From Tetracentron sinense (lineage: Eukaryota > Streptophyta > Magnoliopsida > Trochodendrales > Trochodendraceae): a stretch of DNA of 64,000 nucleotides. A program made the translations under genes and the position numbers. A model generated the notes under the pieces. That model ran no database searches. It had not been told where the DNA came from and saw only the letters and a program-made list of their open reading frames with translations. The stretch spans positions 15,940,607 through 16,004,606 of the forward strand of contig CM026568.1 of assembly GCA_015143295.1 (NCBI GenBank). Direction: 5' to 3'. This document shows positions 1 to 11,089 of the stretch, piece after piece (the first letter of the stretch is position 1; each line of letters starts with the position of its first letter).

Positions 1-780
1 TATGTAAGTATAAGTATGAATTGCATGATTGAGTTCTCATAAGTTACGAGTACCAACACAAGTCTAAAATCTTAAGGTAGTTGTACCAAATTTTCAAGGA
101 TGCTATTACTTGGTTCACAAGTAGAATTTTTTTCCTTATGAAAACGAAGGTACTAGTTATCTACCTCACAAGAATCATAAGGGTGTCAACAGGTGTCAAC
201 CCGTTAATACTCGGTATGAATAAAGTTGAGTTATTTTAAGTTATCTCACAAGTGTATGCAAGTTCAATAAACTCGCAAGTTGAGTAAGATGAATATGCTT
301 ACTTGATTTTCTCACTCTGATTATGTATGTATGTTTGTTAAGTTGAGTATATTAAGCATGAATGTATGATGTTGTTAGTTAGGACTTTATATCCACTGAG
401 CGTTTCATTGCTTAGTCGATGTTTTTTTTCGGCATGTTTAGATTTTGAAATTGCAGTTGAACCGTGGGAGAGAAAGAGTATCCCGAGGAACACAAAGGTG
501 ATTATGCTGAAGATGAGAATCATTTGGATAAATATCCATATTTCTAACTCAATAGTTTTGAGACTTTTATTAGATGAATTATGATAAGATTCATTCATGG
601 ATGATGTTAAGTTTAAGTTATCGATTTAGATCATTTATTGTCATTGATGTTATAATTAAAGAATTTTCAGGTTCATGTTTTAGTATGCCTTATAAGCTCA
701 TGTTAAGATTAAGTTCAAGAAAAACAGTGTCATGAGTCAAAGTTTCGTTTGGCCTGGATGAGATTTTAGATCACGATATA
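1..780 (+). mobile_element. 3' part of a long gypsy-like LTR (copy E)
   Basis: This is the right-hand part of the long LTR family found complete at 10943, 17894, 21887 (reversed) and 29941. Shared landmarks are the ACTGAG..TTAGTC stem-loop remnant near 397-420, the acidic mini-ORF at 438-547, and a tail resembling copy D (the TTTTCAGGTTCAT motif near 664, then GTCATGAGTC near 730). The element enters from before base 1, and its right end is eroded, so 780 is an estimate. No internal gag or pol domain is visible. Confidence 0.6.
438..547 (+). pseudogene. Acidic mini-ORF of the long LTR family, frameshifted copy E
   Basis: The frame reads LDFEIAVEPW, loses one base, and continues in a shifted frame as EKEYPEEHKGDYAEDENHL to a stop after DKYPYF. 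The C-terminal part matches the post-stop remnant of copy D (GDYPDGDV..YPYY). Seeing the same frame on both sides of the lesion argues that it once coded for protein. No start codon is visible in the frame. Confidence 0.45.
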
Positions 781-1086
781 GAGATACACGACTTTGTGGT
801 GGGTATCATAGGATATCACATTATAATTAAGATTTGGGATCACCTCAGGGGTTAACTGGCAAAGATCCCACCAACAACAAGAGCAATCCAACAAGTACTA
901 TTGTGCACTGTAATTAAAGTCTCTAGTTAGTTTTGGCTGGAAATATAAGGAATAGGTGGCAATATATTGCTGGCAGGCTTCCGCTAACTAGTACAGGAGG
1001 TGCCTAGAATTTAGGGTTTCTTTAAGCCTAAATGATGACATGACATGTTGCACTTGTTTCTGTAGCTGCTTTATATTGTAAAAGTA
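781..1086. other. Intergenic, nothing recognised
   Basis: AT-rich sequence without a convincing reading frame, repeat boundary or RNA gene. It contains several GAGATAC/GATATCAC short words and the worn edge of the preceding LTR. Confidence 0.4.
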
Positions 1087-1303
1087 GGATGGGATTTGAT
1101 CTGGCGATAGCCAGACCAAAACCATCCGGTGATGGGGTTGATGTGGAACATGTGGTGATAAAAAGAGGGGAAGATATCAAATGGAGAGAAGTCAAAAAAT
1201 AGGGGAAAAATGAAATGACTTCTCCCCTTTTTATCGCCACATGTCGGACTAAAACCATCACCGGATGGTTTTGGTCTGGCTATCACTAGATCAAATCCCA
1301 TCC
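1087..1303. mobile_element. MITE with about 48-bp terminal inverted repeats
   Basis: The left end (GGATGGGATTTGATCTGGCG...) and right end (..CTAGATCAAATCCCATCC) are near-perfect inverted repeats of about 48 bp. The interior has GGGGAAGATATC and GACTTCTCCCC words shared with MITEs at 8240, 9129 and 50371. The short minus-strand reading frames here only reflect the inverted repeat. A target duplication is not clear. Confidence 0.8.
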
Positions 1304-1770
1304 CTGTAAGATTTTTATTGCTTTGTAATTGACTCTACAGGAGCAATGTTGTAGTGGAATCAACACAGAAGGCCATCCCGGCCATGACCAACAAATGTCC
1401 TCACTTTTGTCGTATACCTAAACATCCACTTCCAACTAAGACTGAGATATTTGAATGCAAAAGCTTTAACTAGCTGCCTTTGCTGCCATAAAAAGCGAGG
1501 ACACTTGTTGGTCCGTAGAGAAAGCGAGGAATAAAGAAACTGGGGCTACCATTCCCCTTTTTAAAATAATCCACTAAATCTATTCCCACCCCAATCTCTC
1601 TATCTCTCTTTGGAAAACACCTATATATCCGAGCAGTGGGGGCACCTATATATGAGTAGTGGGGGATGAAGTGCAAAACAATGACATTAAGGAGAGCTTA
1701 GGGAGTTTGGCATTTCAATATAATTGTAACCTTTCATGGCAAATTTGTAATTTTCGTTCTCTTCACTTGG
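1304..1770. other. Intergenic, nothing recognised
   Basis: There is no supported gene or repeat boundary. A minus-strand frame of 68 codons at 1470-1676 has no recognisable domain. Confidence 0.4.
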
Positions 1771-2455
1771 GCAGAACTAAGGGGAGGCGATGGGGACCAC
1801 CCCCTCAATTTTTTTGAATTTTTTTAATCCTATAAATGTATTGTATAAAAATTAAAACATAGATTTAGTTTTTTCTACACAATGACCCCCAAATATTTGC
1901 ATTTAACTTGGTTCTATTTATATAGTGGCCCCAAATTAAGTTTTAGAATTTTACAATCTAATTATATAATATTTTTTGTTTTGATCTCTAAGTCATTTTA
2001 AGTGATTTTTTCTTAAATTTTAATCAATCCCTTTTATAAGGTTAGATTATAATTTGAAAGAGTTGGGTTATCCTAAATGCAGTTGTTTACTCTTTAGTTT
2101 TTTACTTTAATAATTTGATAGGCCAGCGTTTTACTTTACTAATTAGATAGACCGGCAGTAAAGGAAGAAAACACCAATTTCTTGGTAGCAGCTCCAATAG
2201 TTTTTCTTGCCGGAATTCTAATCTCTCGGTGGCCAGTGCCAATAACTTTATCAATTTCTCGCCGGAACCCTAAGTTCATGTAGATATGATTTTAATCAAA
2301 TTTTAAGGAGGGAGGCCGCCCTTGATTTTCTTGTGTTATGAACCTTTAATGGAATGCAAAATTAACAAATTTATAAAAAAATGAACCCCCAGCCCCATAA
2401 TTTTTCTTTGGCCTCCCCAATAAAAAAAAAAAAAACCTGGATCCAACCCTGTTTC
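1771..2455. mobile_element. Degenerate hAT-like element
   Basis: The left part (AAGGGGAGGCGATGGGGACCACCCC) and right part (TTGGCCTCCCCAATAAA.. CCTGGATCCAACCCTG) resemble the ends of hAT elements that begin CAGGG.TGGATCCAGG with a GGGG-rich subterminus. The interior has the ATGACCCCCAAAT / GTGGCCCCAAATT wording common in such elements. No transposase frame and no matching target duplication were found, so the limits are approximate. Confidence 0.35.
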
Positions 2456-2831
2456 CACCCTCACTAGAAACTCACTTACCCCATTAATGGTCGTACCAAG
2501 AAGATCAATTATTAATGAAAGGGAAAAAATCTCGTGCACGCCACGCGTCTGTAGCTGCTCTGCTGGTAGAGGAATGATAGCCCAACTCCACCTGTGAATG
2601 AGCCTGAGGGGGGCGGGTGTGCACCCTGAAATAAGCTCCGATGATAAAGTCAGTATAAGGCACATAGCACAGTATAAGGCACACGGCGCAAGCACAGTAT
2701 AGAGACACTTATCGTGAGGGCACTGGGCATATGCACTTGAGAACGAGCTCTGGTGAGGCACTGGAGATTGTAGCTCAGGAGGCACAAAGAATATGGCTCA
2801 GATAAGGCACAAAGGACGTAGCTCTGACAAC
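2456..2831. other. Intergenic, lead-in to tandem repeats
   Basis: No gene is supported. Minus-strand frames overlapping this stretch run into the following minisatellite and are repeat artefacts. Confidence 0.4.
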
Positions 2832-3476
2832 GTAGCTCACATAGCTCGGGAAAGGCACTGGCAACGTACTCACATAGCTCGGGCAAGGCACTGGCAACGT
2901 AGCTCACATAGCTCGGGCAAGGCACTGGCAACGTAGCTCACATAGCTCGGGCAAGGCACTGGCAACGTACTCACATAGCTCGGGCAAGGCACTGGCAACG
3001 TAGCTCACATAGCTCGGGCAAGGCACTGGCAACGTACTCACATAGCTCGGGCAAGGCACTGGCAACGTACTCACATAGCTCGGGCAAGGCACTGGCAACG
3101 TAGCTCACATAGCTCGGGCAAGGCACTAGCAACGTACTCACATAGCTCGAGCAAGGCACTGGCAACGTAGCTCACACAGCTCGGACAAGGCACTAGCAAC
3201 GTACTCACATAGCTCGGACAAGGCACTGGCAACGCAGCTCACATAGTTCGGACAAGGCACTGGCAACGTACTCACATAGCTCGGACATGGCACTGGCAAC
3301 GTACTCACATAGCTCGGACAAGGCACTGGGGATGCAGCTCACATAGCTCGGACAAGGCACTGGGGATGCAGCTCACATAGCTCGGACAAGGCACTGGGGA
3401 TGCAGCTCACATAGCTCGGACAAGGCACTGGGGATGCAGCTCACATAGCTCGGACAAGGCACTGGGGACGCAGCTC
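2832..3476. repeat. 33-34 bp minisatellite, about 19 copies
   Basis: Head-to-tail units of the form CATAGCTCGGGCAAGGCACT followed by GGCAACGTA(G)CTCA. The G in parentheses gives 33 or 34 bp units, and later units drift to CTCGGACAAGGCACTGGGGATGC. No spacers separate the units, so it is not a CRISPR array. The long minus-strand frames full of ALPELCEYVAS repeats are by-products of a unit length close to a multiple of three. Confidence 0.9.
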
Positions 3477-3529
3477 AGAAGGCACTGACGACGTAGCTCG
3501 GATGACGTAGCTCTAGCTCTGATAACGTA

Positions 3530-3690
3530 TACGTTGTGCATCCGTTGTGCAACAGACAACGGGTACGTCGTGTAGCAGACAACGTGTACGTTGTACAGCA
3601 AACAACGTGTACGTTGTACAGCAAACAACGTGTACGTTGTACAGCTCACGACGGGTACGTTGTACATCAGATAACGGACAACGAGCTCGG
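3530..3690. repeat. 23-bp minisatellite (ACGTGTACGTTGTACAGC type)
   Basis: Consecutive 23-bp units, two of them near-identical, built on ACGTGTACGTTGTACAGC plus AAACA. They are flanked by diverged versions such as ACGGGTACGTCGTGTAGC. The array follows the 33-bp array almost directly. Confidence 0.8.
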
Positions 3691-3714
3691 CACTATGCAC
3701 AACACAACGGGACA

Positions 3715-3925
3715 ACGGATTCGACACCATTCACAGCACAACGTATTCGGCACCATTCACAGCACAACGTCCTCGGCACCATTCACAGCACAACGTATTC
3801 GGCACTATTCACAGCACAACGTATCCGGCACCATTCACTGCACAACATCCTCGGCACCATTCACAGCACAACGTATTCGGCACCATTCACTGCACAACGT
3901 ATTCGGCACCATTCACAGCGTCAGG
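3715..3925. repeat. 26-bp minisatellite (CGGCACCATTCACAGCACAA type)
   Basis: About eight units of CGGCACCATTCACAGCACAA plus CGTATT or CGTCCT. The unit resembles the tandem block of long LTR copy C when that is read on the minus strand (TGGCACTATTCACAAGCACC ACGAG). Confidence 0.85.
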
Positions 3926-4168
3926 CACAAGTACATGTGTGATTGCACTCATCAGATGATCAACTGCAAGGCCGTGCTAGTGGCAGTGTGACCATTCAGG
4001 GAGAGCATCAGGCGGACATGGCCTATTTGAGAGACTCCGGTGGCCACAAACGATCGTGAAGCCATAAAGAGCATCAAATAGCCGGATAACACCAAAGAAG
4101 ATGAGAGAATCAGATGAGTGGTCGCCTGCACAGCACTTTGGGGTAGGGGTGTGAATGACTCAAGCTTC

Positions 4169-4245
4169 TCAGATCTCCCTCTTCCTCTTCCTCTTCCTCT
4201 TCCTCTTCCTCTTCCTCTTCCTCTTCTTCTTCTTCTTCTTCTTCT
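4169..4245. repeat. CTTCCT / CTT microsatellite
   Basis: A pure run of CTTCCT hexamers passes into CTT triplets. The long poly-Leu/Pro and poly-Arg/Lys frames over it are low-complexity artefacts. Confidence 0.9.
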
Positions 4246-4947
4246 CTTGATCTCCTCTCTTGCCTTTCGCACCATCCTCCTTGCCTTTAGCACCATCCTC
4301 TTTGTTCTTCTTCTGCCCTTTCTCTCCTCTCTTGCCTCTCGCACCATCATCCATCCCTTCTCTCTGGTGATTCTTGCTTATTTACAGGCATTTTGAGTCA
4401 TCATGACTTGTGCAGTCATGATAAGATCACCTGACAGATAACACTCAAGTGAGCCAGCACATAGCCCAAGTGGGCTTATGACGGCTAAAATGTTAGAATT
4501 TGCCAGAGTGAGAAATCCCTATTTTACCCCTTCTTTTTGCTCCTTTTTACGAATTTTATCCGTTACAATTAACATGCCAGTTAAATATATCTTTAAATTG
4601 GAGAATAAAGATCGTTTAAATTTTTTCCTTTCACTTTTTTTTCTACAATTTATTTCCAACAAGAGTATGGCGCTTTGAACTTAGGATAATCAAGCGTAGT
4701 TGTTCTTCCCATATATTCTGATGATCACCTGCATTTGCATATACAATATTCAGTCAGATCAGACCAAAAATGCCAAAAATGTGTCGATGTCTTGAAAAAA
4801 ATATTATGTTACAATTTAAACAGAACAATATGGTGAAACAAAACCCACACACATATGTATCTTCCACATTTTATTTCTCATAAGTACAGTAAAGTGGGTA
4901 AATATTTGTTACAAAACTTCTATGTTTCACTCTCATCACATGAAAAA
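4246..4947. other. Intergenic, 3' flank of the HHO gene
   Basis: No gene is supported. The last 100-200 bases before 4948 probably include the 3' UTR of the minus-strand HHO gene, but no clear polyadenylation signal was chosen. Confidence 0.4.
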
Positions 4948-7149
4948 TCAGAAAACAGGGGAAGCTGTGGTGGTATTGGTGGAGGAAGATGTAGTCTGCG
5001 AATTGGAATGAGTATCGTCGTAACCGAGGATCTGTTCCGCTCGGCTTTCCCTCTCCCCCGAGTGCAAGGGACCCATAGGAGACTTCTGAGATTGCTTCTG
5101 ATTTTGGTGCTGCTGTGACAATGATGTTGATAAAGGTGACAGTGATGAAGCTACTGGGGTGAAGATTTCCTTAGCAGCAGTAACCCTAGTTGCCTCCCCT
5201 GCTGATGCCGCCACCGCAGCATATTCTGGTGGCGGGAGCCATACACCACCAACCATAACAACCTTAGGTGGTTGAGGGTAGCCATTGTTGTGAATTGCTG
5301 GACTGTGTCGACTTGTGTGTATTCGATATTTCTGATAAACAATGTAGTTAACTGGAATTTAGTTAAATTAATATAACAACAAAATGTCGTTCTCTCGAGA
5401 TTCTGAGTATATATTTCTTGTATTATGTACCTTTTTAAAAAAAAATTAATAGGGTTCATTTGGTAAAACTAAGGTTTCATTTCTTTTGGTAGGTGAACTA
5501 AGGATACGATTCTATCAACTTTCTGGTATACCAAACCATTACATTAATCGTTTTTTTAAAGATTTTTCTTCCAGTCCAAGACATAGATACATCAGATTGT
5601 TATGGTCATGCTATCAGTGCTACATTAGGCCAAAATTGTATCTATCAAATGGTGAGTCCCTACCACTCTTGAATGAGCTAGCTATCAGTGATACATTAGG
5701 CCAAAATTGTATCCATCAAATGGTGAGTCCCTACCACTCTTGAATGAGCTAGCTATGGCGTACTTGCGACAATTAAATCGCTTTTAGGCAAATAAATTGT
5801 TCTTCCTTTTTTCTGTTGGATGGTTAGCACATAAGCAAAAGCTTTGGCAGTAAGCAAATATGAAAAAAATTGCTTAAAAGTTGAAAATTGGCAACCATTT
5901 TCTCAAATAGAATCCATTTTGAACAAAGCAATCTTTGCAGATAATTGTTTTTCAGCATAAGTTATATCTTGAGCACTTTTCTGTAAAATGAGGAAGGAAG
6001 AGATAATCACAGACCTGTAGATGGCTTTTGACTTCATCATTAGTAAGATCATCGACCTTCATCAACTCCCTAATCTGCTTCGGCGTCCCAGCTGAGACAA
6101 ATTAACCAAAGATTAATTTATGCGAATTCAAATTCAATTCTAATTACAAGCAATAAAAATTCACTATAATCCATGAAAGAAAAAACGTTTATAGTGGTTT
6201 ACACAAACCATGAGAACCACCAAGCTGTTGGAGGGCATGTAAGAATCTCCGATGCAAATCCGGCGACCAGCATCGCCTTGCCTTCCTATGTGATTGTCTT
6301 TCTTTCTCTTCCCTTCTGCCGCCGCCGCCTTTAACTGTTTCAGCACTCGAAACCGATGTTGTTTCCTTAGTACTAGAACATTTACCTCTGTTCAAAGGGT
6401 GAAATGCACCCCCATTTTTCTTCATCTCCGTCACCGGAATCTTCCGAGGCAGATCCTGCAACCCAAATTATCCAATTTTAATCAACCATATGGGATATTA
6501 AACTAGATTAGCTAACTGATTATTTTTGTTTGATTTTTTGGGCACCTCTTTGAGTAGGGGAACTGGGTCTTGGTTCCATAACTGGGCAGATCTCAACCAA
6601 TCTGCCTTTTTCTCGGTTCTGTCATTATCCATGTCTTTGTTGTTTTGGGGTTTGAAGGATTGTTCATCATCTTCAGAAGAGGAGGTCCTTTTTAAAGGAA
6701 TGAATTCCTCAAACACATGACCTTCGCTTGAAATCTGTTCTGAAAATTCAGACCTTCCAGGAAAAAACTCAGTAGTCCTCGCAGTAATCTGTTGCCTGCA
6801 ACTATTAATGGCTATATACAATCCAAAAAAAAAACCATTAATACCCATAAGAACTGAAGAAAAACCAGACACCTCAAAACCTCTAAACCAAGATCATCAA
6901 TCCATATGTGGGTGTCATTAGATTAAGAACCCACAACCAAAAAATCTACTATTCTACGATAACCCATTTGAGAACCCCACCAAATGATCATAACTCGAAA
7001 AGAAGAAAACAACCAGGAATGATTTACAAGTTGGTACCTTGATTTACAAGTTCTACACATAGAGGTAGCTCGCGATGAAAGACCTGAATCTTGCGACGTT
7101 CTTCCTCTAACGCTTCAACGTATTCCCGCATTTTCTCTGAGTAATCCAT
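4948..7149 (-). CDS. HHO3: NIGT1/HHO-type GARP MYB-like transcriptional repressor
   Basis: Five exons join in frame with GT-AG borders: 7149-7038, 6811-6546, 6455-6209, 6091-6015 and 5331-4948 (stop TGA), giving 361 residues. The N-terminal block ([20 protein letters not shown], then [12 protein letters not shown]) is the hydrophobic/coiled globular domain of the HRS1/HHO family and contains an LxLxL-like EAR pattern. The GARP MYB-like domain is at about residues 185-240 ([20 protein letters not shown] ... TPKQIRELM ... [14 protein letters not shown]), with SHLQKY at 231-236. The linker [17 protein letters not shown], the [10 protein letters not shown] stretch and the Ser/Thr/Asn-rich tail match the HHO2/HHO3 (NIGT1.2/NIGT1.1) clade. 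Known members are nuclear, nitrate-induced repressors of nitrate and phosphate starvation genes. The start is the only ATG matching the family N-terminus. HHO2 versus HHO3 identity is inferred, favoured by the neighbouring genes. Confidence 0.93.
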
Positions 7150-7420
7150 GGTTCGTTATCAATAAGGTGTGTAAGATTTGATCGAGAAATGGAAGAAAGA
7201 TTGAGGTTAAGTAGAGGGGTTGTGTCGCTGCATTGATAGGCTCTGAAAATGGAAACCTTTACGAAGAAAAAGGGATCTAAGGATTTGGAATCAAAGAAGA
7301 GAATAAACTGCAACACAAGAGAGAGAGAGATTGGAGGGTTCGAGGTCGGGGCGTCGCGTACAAGACGAATCTATGATGGGGAGGGAGAAGGGGAGTTGTA
7401 TATCCGAGGGGGGACGTATT
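7150..7420 (-). promoter_or_regulatory. 5' UTR / proximal promoter of the HHO gene
   Basis: Upstream of the start there is a short (GA)n run near 7320-7332 (a CT run on the gene strand) and no clear TATA box. Only about 270 bp separate the start codon from the hairpin MITE at 7421, so that MITE lies in or next to the promoter. Confidence 0.45.
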
Positions 7421-7763
7421 CTTCTCCAGTTGTAACCGGTTTTGCCAAAACCGGTTACAACCATGAGGTGGCCACATGTCTCTTTTTACACCTCTTAACT
7501 ATGGTTAAGATTCACTCACCCATAAGGTTCATCTACCTTTCTTGGTTTTTAAAAAATAATAATAAATTTTTTTGTTAACTGTGGTTAAAATTTACCAACT
7601 CCTAAGGTTAATTTTTTTAAAATATTTTTTCTAATAACCAAAGAGAGATGGGTGAACCTAAGGGTAGGTAAATCTTAACCACAGTTAAAGGGTGTAAAAA
7701 GGGACATGCGGTGACCACAGGGTTGTAACCGGTTTTGCCCAAAACCGGTTACAACTGGAGAAG
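7421..7763. mobile_element. Foldback MITE, TTGTAACCGGTTTTG type
   Basis: The two ends (CTTCTCCAGTTGTAACCGG and CCGGTTACAACTGGAGAAG) are inverted repeats. The complementarity continues inward through GTGGCCACATG..., TAACTATGGTTAAGATTCAC and TTGGTTTTT, so nearly the whole element folds into one hairpin. The terminal CCGGTTTTGCCAAAACCGG is itself a small palindrome at each end. It belongs to the hairpin family seen at 7797, 8440, 29310, 33590, 47085 and 52625. Confidence 0.85.
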
Positions 7764-7796
7764 ATCACCAGTCATCCGAGGGAGGTGATAACTGAT

Positions 7797-8189
7797 AGGA
7801 GTCAAATCCTCTACGGTGATAATCGGATTTGGCTAATCCGGTTATCACCATTTGAGGTGGCCACGTGTCCCCCTTAACTATGGTTCAGATTCACCCATCC
7901 CTAGGGTTCACTCACCCATCCTTGGTTTTTATAAAAAAAATATTAATTATATTTTTTAAATTAAATTAAAAAACTGTTTTTAGGGTTTTTTTTAGGATTT
8001 GTTTAATATTAAAATATTTAAATAATAGAATTAATATTCTTTTTCTAAAAACAAGGATGGGTGGGTGAACCCTAGGGGTGGGTGAATTTGAACCACAGTT
8101 ATGGGGTGTCAAGGGGGACATGTGGCCACCTCAAAGGGTGTTAACCGGATTTGCCAAATCCAGTTATCACCTTAGAGGATTTGACTCCT
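7797..8189. mobile_element. Foldback MITE, TAGGAGTCAAATCCTC type
   Basis: The ends TAGGAGTCAAATCCTCTACGG and its inverted complement finish at 8189. Inner parts pair through GGTGATAA.CGGATTTGGC, GAGGTGGCCACGTGTCC, TTCACCCATCCCTAGGGTTC and TTGGTTTTT. The centre is an AT-rich loop. A target duplication is not clear. It lies directly beyond the previous foldback element. Confidence 0.85.
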
Positions 8190-8239
8190 AACTAATTACC
8201 CTTTTGACTCAAAATTCTCTCAAATTGTGACTGGACTCT

Positions 8240-8432
8240 TTGGATTTGGCCGTCTTGCCTTTTTTTAGTGTTTGACATGTGGCGATAAAAAAGAGAGAAG
8301 TCATTTCATTTTCTCCCCTTTTTTAACTTCTCCCCAATTGATATCTTCTCCACTTTTTATCACCACATGGTGGATACAAGACCAAGGCAAAATGATTTTT
8401 GGTCTTGCGAGAGAACGGCCAAATCCAATCTC
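8240..8432. mobile_element. MITE with GACTTCTCC/GGAGAAGTC core
   Basis: The imperfect terminal inverted repeats are TGGATTTGGCCGTCTTGCC and its complement near AACGGCCAAATCCA. The interior carries AGAGAAGTCATTTCATTTTC and TTGATATCTTCTCC words shared with elements at 1087, 9129 and 50371. Confidence 0.65.
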
Positions 8433-8439
8433 CCTTAAT

Positions 8440-8760
8440 TGTGGTTAAGATTCACCCACTTTTAGAGTTCATCCATCTATTCTTGGTTTTAGAAAAAAAA
8501 ATATTGAAAAGTTTTTAACCCTGATCTATATTTGGTTGTTAGGTGATATGGAATAAGAAATTTTGGATTTTTTAATTGTGTTTTATTCAATATTGTTTTT
8601 CTTCTTCATTTTTTTACTTATTTTCTCGGCAACCAAACATCCGTAGAGTTAATAAATTTTAATATAAAAAAAGTAAATTTTAATTAAGGTTTAAGAAATT
8701 TTTTTAAAAAATCTTCTAAAAACCAAGAATAGGTAAATGAACACTAGAGGAATGCTACAA
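8440..8760. mobile_element. Eroded copy of the foldback MITE family
   Basis: The left arm is TTGTGGTTAAGATTCACCCA, TTAGAGTTCATCCATC, CTTGGTTTT, and the right arm is AAAACCAAGAATAGGTAAATG. These match the subterminal wording of the elements at 7421 and 7797, but the terminal repeats are lost. Confidence 0.5.
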
Positions 8761-9128
8761 CCCTACTCTAGGCGAAGCCGTGAGAGATTTAATCATTGCA
8801 GAGGGGTTGATTGAGAGTAGGGTTAGTAGTCCTCTTGTCTTTATCGGTGTGTTGGAGCTGACTTCAGCCATTAGGAGATAAGAACGAAGCCCTCTCTCTC
8901 TCTCTCCTCCGAAAATTCTTAAGAAAAAGAGAGAAAGAATCATGCACCGTTCGAGGGAATCTTCTTGCTTCTTAGGCTGCGCACCTAACTCGCCGCGTAT
9001 TGGACGGTCTGGACCGACGGAAGGCTAGCCACACACTCTTCCTTTCCACCTTGGTGTAAAATAGGTGTCTTTCTTGTACTTCTTTTGGAGATCATGCCAG
9101 CAACACTCCAAAGTGTTGGTGTTGGTGT

Positions 9129-9419
9129 GCCTTGGCTTGTCTCTCGCGAAGCCAGAAACTCCTCTCGGGTTCCATACATTATGCGACAGTTGGCAAAAAT
9201 ATGGGGAGAAGTCCTTTTATTTTCTTCCCATTTTTTTGACTTCTCCTCATATGATATCTCTTTCCTCTATTCTCACAGACTTATCACCACATGTCTTATT
9301 ATAAGTGGAGAAGTCAAAATCGTGGGCCCCATGATTTTAACTTCTCCACCACTTGTCACCTATTTTATGAAACCCCGAGATAAGCCCTTTCTGGCTTGGC
9401 CAGAGACAATCCCAGGCGG
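9129..9419. mobile_element. MITE with about 48-bp inverted termini, GAGAAGTC core
   Basis: The left end GCCTTGGCTTGTCTCTCGCG..AAGCCAGAAA pairs with the right end TTTCTGGCTTGGCCAGAGAC AATCCCAGGC. The core has GGAGAAGTCAAAATCGTGGG and its complement. GTGTTGGTGTTGGTGT occurs immediately before the element and again just after it (9423), and AATAGGTGTCTTTC flanks both sides further out. The flank is therefore itself a direct repeat, and I do not claim it as a target duplication. Confidence 0.7.
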
Positions 9420-9449
9420 CCGTGTTGGTGTTGGTGTACAATAGGTGTC

Positions 9450-10193
9450 TTTCTCCTACACCTCGCCGTTTGTTTGCACGCACGTAAATGGTTCAACAAA
9501 GTAAGTAATCTACGGAAGAGGTTCATTTCCTTAAAACATTTTACATTCAAAATATTTTATGGAATATTTTACGTGCAATCAAACGCATATATAAAATTTT
9601 GGACGGATTTGAATTAATTTTCTACGAATTTGAATTGTTTTCTCCTATTTTACATCAAAACAAACATGACATTAATAGAATACAATAATGTCTTTCAAGA
9701 GTTTAAAAGAAACCGTAGGTAAGGGCACAATTATTGATAAATGACAAATTCATGTCTTATTGCCCTAAAAGAGGCAAGTGCAATAGAGGAAGAGTGGGGC
9801 AAGCACTCTGCTCATAAAAGAAGAAAAATGGGATTTTTAATACTATCCTTATAATATCCTACATTTAGGAATACCCTTTCTCTTTCTTACAATTATAATT
9901 GAGATATATTTTTTTTAATTGGGTAAGTGTCATCATTTAACTAGGTTATAGGTGTAGGTTAAGAGTTAGGTTAGTATATATAGTGGGCCTCTCAACTGCC
10001 ACAATGAAACTCGAAACAGTCATTTGTTCCCAAAGGAGATATGTCCTATCATTGGAACAAACCAGGGGCGTACTTGAGATGCCCTCAATGCAACTACAGC
10101 CTCTACCTTATATAGCTTTTATTGGATTTATTTCCTAAAATTAGCTTTTATTGGATTTATTTCCCAAATCCCTACACAAGTTAGACAAATAAA
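9450..10193. other. Intergenic, nothing recognised
   Basis: AT-rich. A TTAGCTTTTATTGGATTTATTTCC phrase is repeated back to back near 10105-10165 (about 36 bp). No gene is supported. Confidence 0.4.
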
Positions 10194-11089
10194 CAATTTG
10201 TAGTATTTGGCTCGTTTTCGAACAAAATCAGGAGGGTTGATCGATCGGTTACTTTGTTAGCCTATAAGTTCTCACCTTAGGTCTCCATATTGATTTTGAT
10301 GATAACACAATAATGTAATAATGTTTTGTGTTACTAATGTCTCTTTGAGTTTATGTGAAATTCAGTCTATCAAAAGCATTAGAAAAGTCATTCAATGAAA
10401 AAATCTGAAAATTACACCATCAATGAAGAAAATTCAACCCAAGTCAAAGTCAAGTCATTGGATTACATTAAAGATATTAAATATTATATCAAATCTCAAA
10501 ATTCAAGTCGAATCATTAAAGAAAATTGAAGATCGGATCATGAAGCGTAAGATGAAATCAATTCAAGATCAAAACTAGAAGAATAAAAACTCAAGAAGGT
10601 TTAATTGTTTTATTTTAAGAGTATATGACTTATATAATAAGTATAAGTTTGGTCAGTTGAATTGTTCAATTACTTAGATTGACCACAGGTGTCTTAGAAT
10701 CCATTTGGATATCTTTCTAAAGACCTAAATCATGATAAAATTAAAGTTAAAGACCATGAAAATCATGTCTATCAATTTGGTTTAGCAAAGATGTGTTTTC
10801 TGAGAAAAATCAGAAGACTCGTCGATGAGTGGATTTGAGTAACTCATACTCGTCGACGAGTGAAGTAGCAGAAGCTATTGTTTTGTTTTTATCATCTGAC
10901 TCGGCAACAACTGGGAAGTGCAGTTGTGCACTCGTCGACAAGTGTAGAGACCCGAACTTTCTTTTTTGCCTTTAATACAATTAATAAAGGTAGATTAGTC
11001 TTTTGTTATAATTTATGCATATTTAATTATATCTAAGTGGTGTAGAGTGGTTTAAATGTTTAAGTGTTATTAGAGTGAAAAATCAGAGC

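Noticed and set aside
1028-1301. Pair of overlapping minus frames
   Set aside because: They lie in a MITE with long inverted ends; the matching peptides reflect the inverted repeat.
2336-2785. Minus frame of 149 codons
   Set aside because: It crosses a hAT-like end and the start of a minisatellite and shows no known domain.
2832-3476. CRISPR-like regular repeat
   Set aside because: The units are directly adjacent without unique spacers, and the sequence is from a plant nuclear genome. It is a minisatellite.
3536-3991. Plus frames of 131 and 151 codons
   Set aside because: They run through the 23-bp and 26-bp minisatellites in two frames at once; the repetitive QHNVFGTIHS-like content is an artefact.
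3952-4396. Arg/Lys-rich and Leu/Pro-rich frames on both strands
   Set aside because: They are translations of a CTTCCT/CTT microsatellite.
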